This document shows, piece by piece, positions 4,281 through 5,283 of a stretch of 5,283 nt of DNA. Position numbers and translations under genes: made by a program. The stretch covers positions 1 through 5,283 of the forward strand of contig MFQK01000017.1 of NCBI GenBank assembly GCA_001783035.1. The letters are read 5' to 3'. The stretch comes from Candidatus Magasanikbacteria bacterium RIFCSPLOWO2_02_FULL_44_11. Its GTDB lineage: Bacteria; Patescibacteriota; Patescibacteriia; Magasanikbacterales; GWA2-37-8. The notes under the pieces are model-generated. The model saw only the letters and a list, made by a program, of their open reading frames with translations, was not told the origin of the DNA and made no database searches. Each line of letters opens with the position of its first letter. The first letter of the stretch is position 1.

Positions 4281-4384
4281 TCTACCATCTTAACAATTCA
4301 TTTACTAAAGAATTCCATCCAATCCTTGTGCCGTCTGCAAGCCACTGTTTTGTTTACCGTCGTACATTAGATATGGAAGAAGAA

Positions 4385-4561
4385 ATGCTCAAAAAAGATG
4401 GTGTGGCAATTTTAATAGTCATGGTGTTTATTGCGCTCTTGGGTTTGTTTGGTTATTGGTACGGGCTTTTCAAACAAGATGACATTATTACCAATGAAGT
4501 ATATTTCGAGCACGTGCCAGCCGAGCCTGTACCACTACTTCGGACCACAACAACGCCCTAA
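4385..4561 (+). CDS. Small single-pass membrane protein, hypothetical
   Basis: This 58-residue protein has a lysine pair (MLKKDG) followed by one hydrophobic helix (about residues 7-27, AILIVMVFIALLGLFGYWYG) and a short soluble tail rich in Pro and Thr. The lysines before the helix suggest the N-terminus is inside and the tail outside. I chose the ATG at 4385 because GGAAG lies five bases before it; an ATG at 4373 would add MEEE and has no ribosome binding site. It lies 46 bases before recG in the same direction and 104 bases after the upstream terminator, so it has its own promoter somewhere in 4281-4372, although I see no convincing -35/-10 pair there. I do not recognise a family. The clear helix and spacing favour a real gene, but its small size leaves doubt. 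Confidence 0.6.
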   Translation: MLKKDGVAILIVMVFIALLGLFGYWYGLFKQDDIITNEVYFEHVPAEPVPLLRTTTTP

Positions 4562-4591
4562 GCGCGAGTAGTCATATTTTTCCCGCTCTTG

Positions 4592-4597
4592 TATACT
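4592..4597 (+). promoter_or_regulatory. -10 box for recG, leaderless start
   Basis: TATACT (4592-4597, five of six consensus bases) is followed by AGAGCCCAT and the ATG at 4607. The transcript would begin at or within about three bases of the ATG, and no Shine-Dalgarno sequence is present. The -35 region is only T-rich (TATTTTTCCC), without a clear TTGACA. Confidence 0.5.
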
Positions 4598-4606
4598 AGA
4601 GCCCAT

Positions 4607-5283
4607 ATGGATAAGGTAACGCGCCTCGAGCACCTGCCGCGGGTAGGAAAAACCATGGTCAACCGTTTGCATAATTTAGGCCTCTTTACGACGCTGGATT
4701 TGTTGTATCATTTTCCTTTTCGCTATGAAGATTTTCGGCAGCTCGTCCCCATAAACCAGCTGCGCGCAGGCCAGTCCGTCACCATAAAAGGAAAAATTGA
4801 ACTAATCGCCAACCGTCGCTCTCCACGCAAACGGATGGTCCTGACCGAAACTTTACTTTCCGATGGCACCGGCAGTTTGCGTGTCGTCTGGTTTAATCAG
4901 CCTTTTTTAACTAAAAACTTAGCTATTGGCGATGAAGTTTTTTTGTCGGGAACGGTAAAAGTAGACATGCTCGGGCCGGAGCTCGTTAGTCCCGCTTATG
5001 AAAAAGCAACAACCGATAGTGCTCATACTGCACGCCTCGTTCCTATCTATCCGGTGACGGAGGGGATTACCCAAAAACAAATACGCGCGCTCGTAAAGCA
5101 AGCACTCCCTTTGGCAGATAGTATCGGCGATTGGGTGCCCGATGAAATAAAAAACGAATTCGATCTGCCGCCTCTTAAGGATGCTCTGCGCGGGATCCAT
5201 TTCCCAGGCGATGAAGCAGAAATTGAACAATCCAGCCATCGCCTTAAATTTGATGAGTTGTTGTTGGTGCAGCTCAAAGCGGA
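4607..5283 (+). CDS. recG: ATP-dependent DNA helicase RecG, N-terminal part (runs off the window)
   Basis: The window holds the first 225 residues of RecG, the superfamily 2 helicase that reverses stalled replication forks and processes Holliday junctions. The N-terminus reads LPRVGKTMVNRLHNLGLFTTLDLLYHFPFRYEDF (10-43), with the helix-hairpin-like GVG-type start and the characteristic HFPxRYED. The OB-fold wedge domain follows (about 55-125; GQSVTIKGKI, then LRVVWFNQPFL), which binds the branch point. LVPIYPVTEGITQKQIRALVKQAL (144-167) and LPPLKDALRGIHFP (187-200) are RecG signatures, and RLKFDELLLVQL (212-223) leads into the helicase core, which lies beyond the edge. The Walker A motif is not in view. 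RecG proteins are usually about 680-820 residues, so roughly 30 percent is present. The reading frame is intact. The start has a near-leaderless promoter. It is visibly less AT-rich than the cassette genes, as expected of a resident chromosomal gene. Confidence 0.97.
   Translation, partial: MDKVTRLEHLPRVGKTMVNRLHNLGLFTTLDLLYHFPFRYEDFRQLVPINQLRAGQSVTIKGKIELIANRRSPRKRMVLTETLLSDGTGSLRVVWFNQPFLTKNLAIGDEVFLSGTVKVDMLGPELVSPAYEKATTDSAHTARLVPIYPVTEGITQKQIRALVKQALPLADSIGDWVPDEIKNEFDLPPLKDALRGIHFPGDEAEIEQSSHRLKFDELLLVQLKA

Noticed and set aside
4137..4370. Plus-strand open frame overlapping the end of the cysteine-rich gene
   Set aside because: It reads through the intrinsic terminator and overlaps a better-supported gene in another frame.
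4919..5277. Two minus-strand open frames opposite recG
   Set aside because: They are shadows of an unmistakable RecG coding sequence.

Overview
The window looks like a small integron-style gene cassette array on the minus strand (about 98-3505), joined to an ordinary chromosomal segment on the plus strand (about 3780-5283). The only firm housekeeping gene is the 5' part of recG at the right edge. The host is bacterial. The very short 5' leader of recG, the small orphan genes and the compact layout remind me of Patescibacteria (Candidate Phyla Radiation) genomes. That is an impression, not a result; no lineage marker is present.

Layout. Positions 1-97 hold an 18-bp sequence repeated at a 25-bp period, which resembles the end of an insertion sequence. 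Five minus-strand genes follow. Read in their transcription direction (right to left) they are: a DUF2314-like protein (3416-3090), a class I methyltransferase (2915-2193), a 99-residue unknown protein (2018-1719), a signal peptidase I with a Ser-His dyad (1604-1146), and a squalene/phytoene synthase-family protein (959-132). Each of the first four is followed by a hairpin-forming block whose ends resemble the R'' (RYYYAAC) and R' (GTTRRRY) boxes of integron attC sites. On the plus strand the high-coordinate ends share a motif of the form GCATA..CGCTG..TTA. The genes are single, unrelated in function, co-oriented and tightly framed by these sites, as expected of gene cassettes. No integrase gene is visible, so within the window this is a cluster of attC sites lacking an integrase (CALIN).

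The array head is at 3451-3600. It has a perfect 12-bp GTTAGGC palindrome and, upstream of it, a perfect TATAAT box facing the array, which could be a cassette promoter. Positions 3506-3826 contain no gene but hold a 74-bp imperfect inverted repeat and a TTGACA promoter facing right. The right-hand segment carries a cysteine-rich zinc-ribbon-like protein (3881-4234) with a perfect Shine-Dalgarno sequence and a strong intrinsic terminator, then a small membrane protein, then recG, which has a promoter so close to its ATG that the transcript is probably leaderless.

The cassette genes show no sign of working together in one pathway. The main points of interest are the array itself, the unusual cargo (an orphan isoprenoid-synthase-like enzyme and a SipW-like signal peptidase), a perfect 25-bp inverted repeat enclosing the methyltransferase gene, and signs that one attC site has been rearranged.
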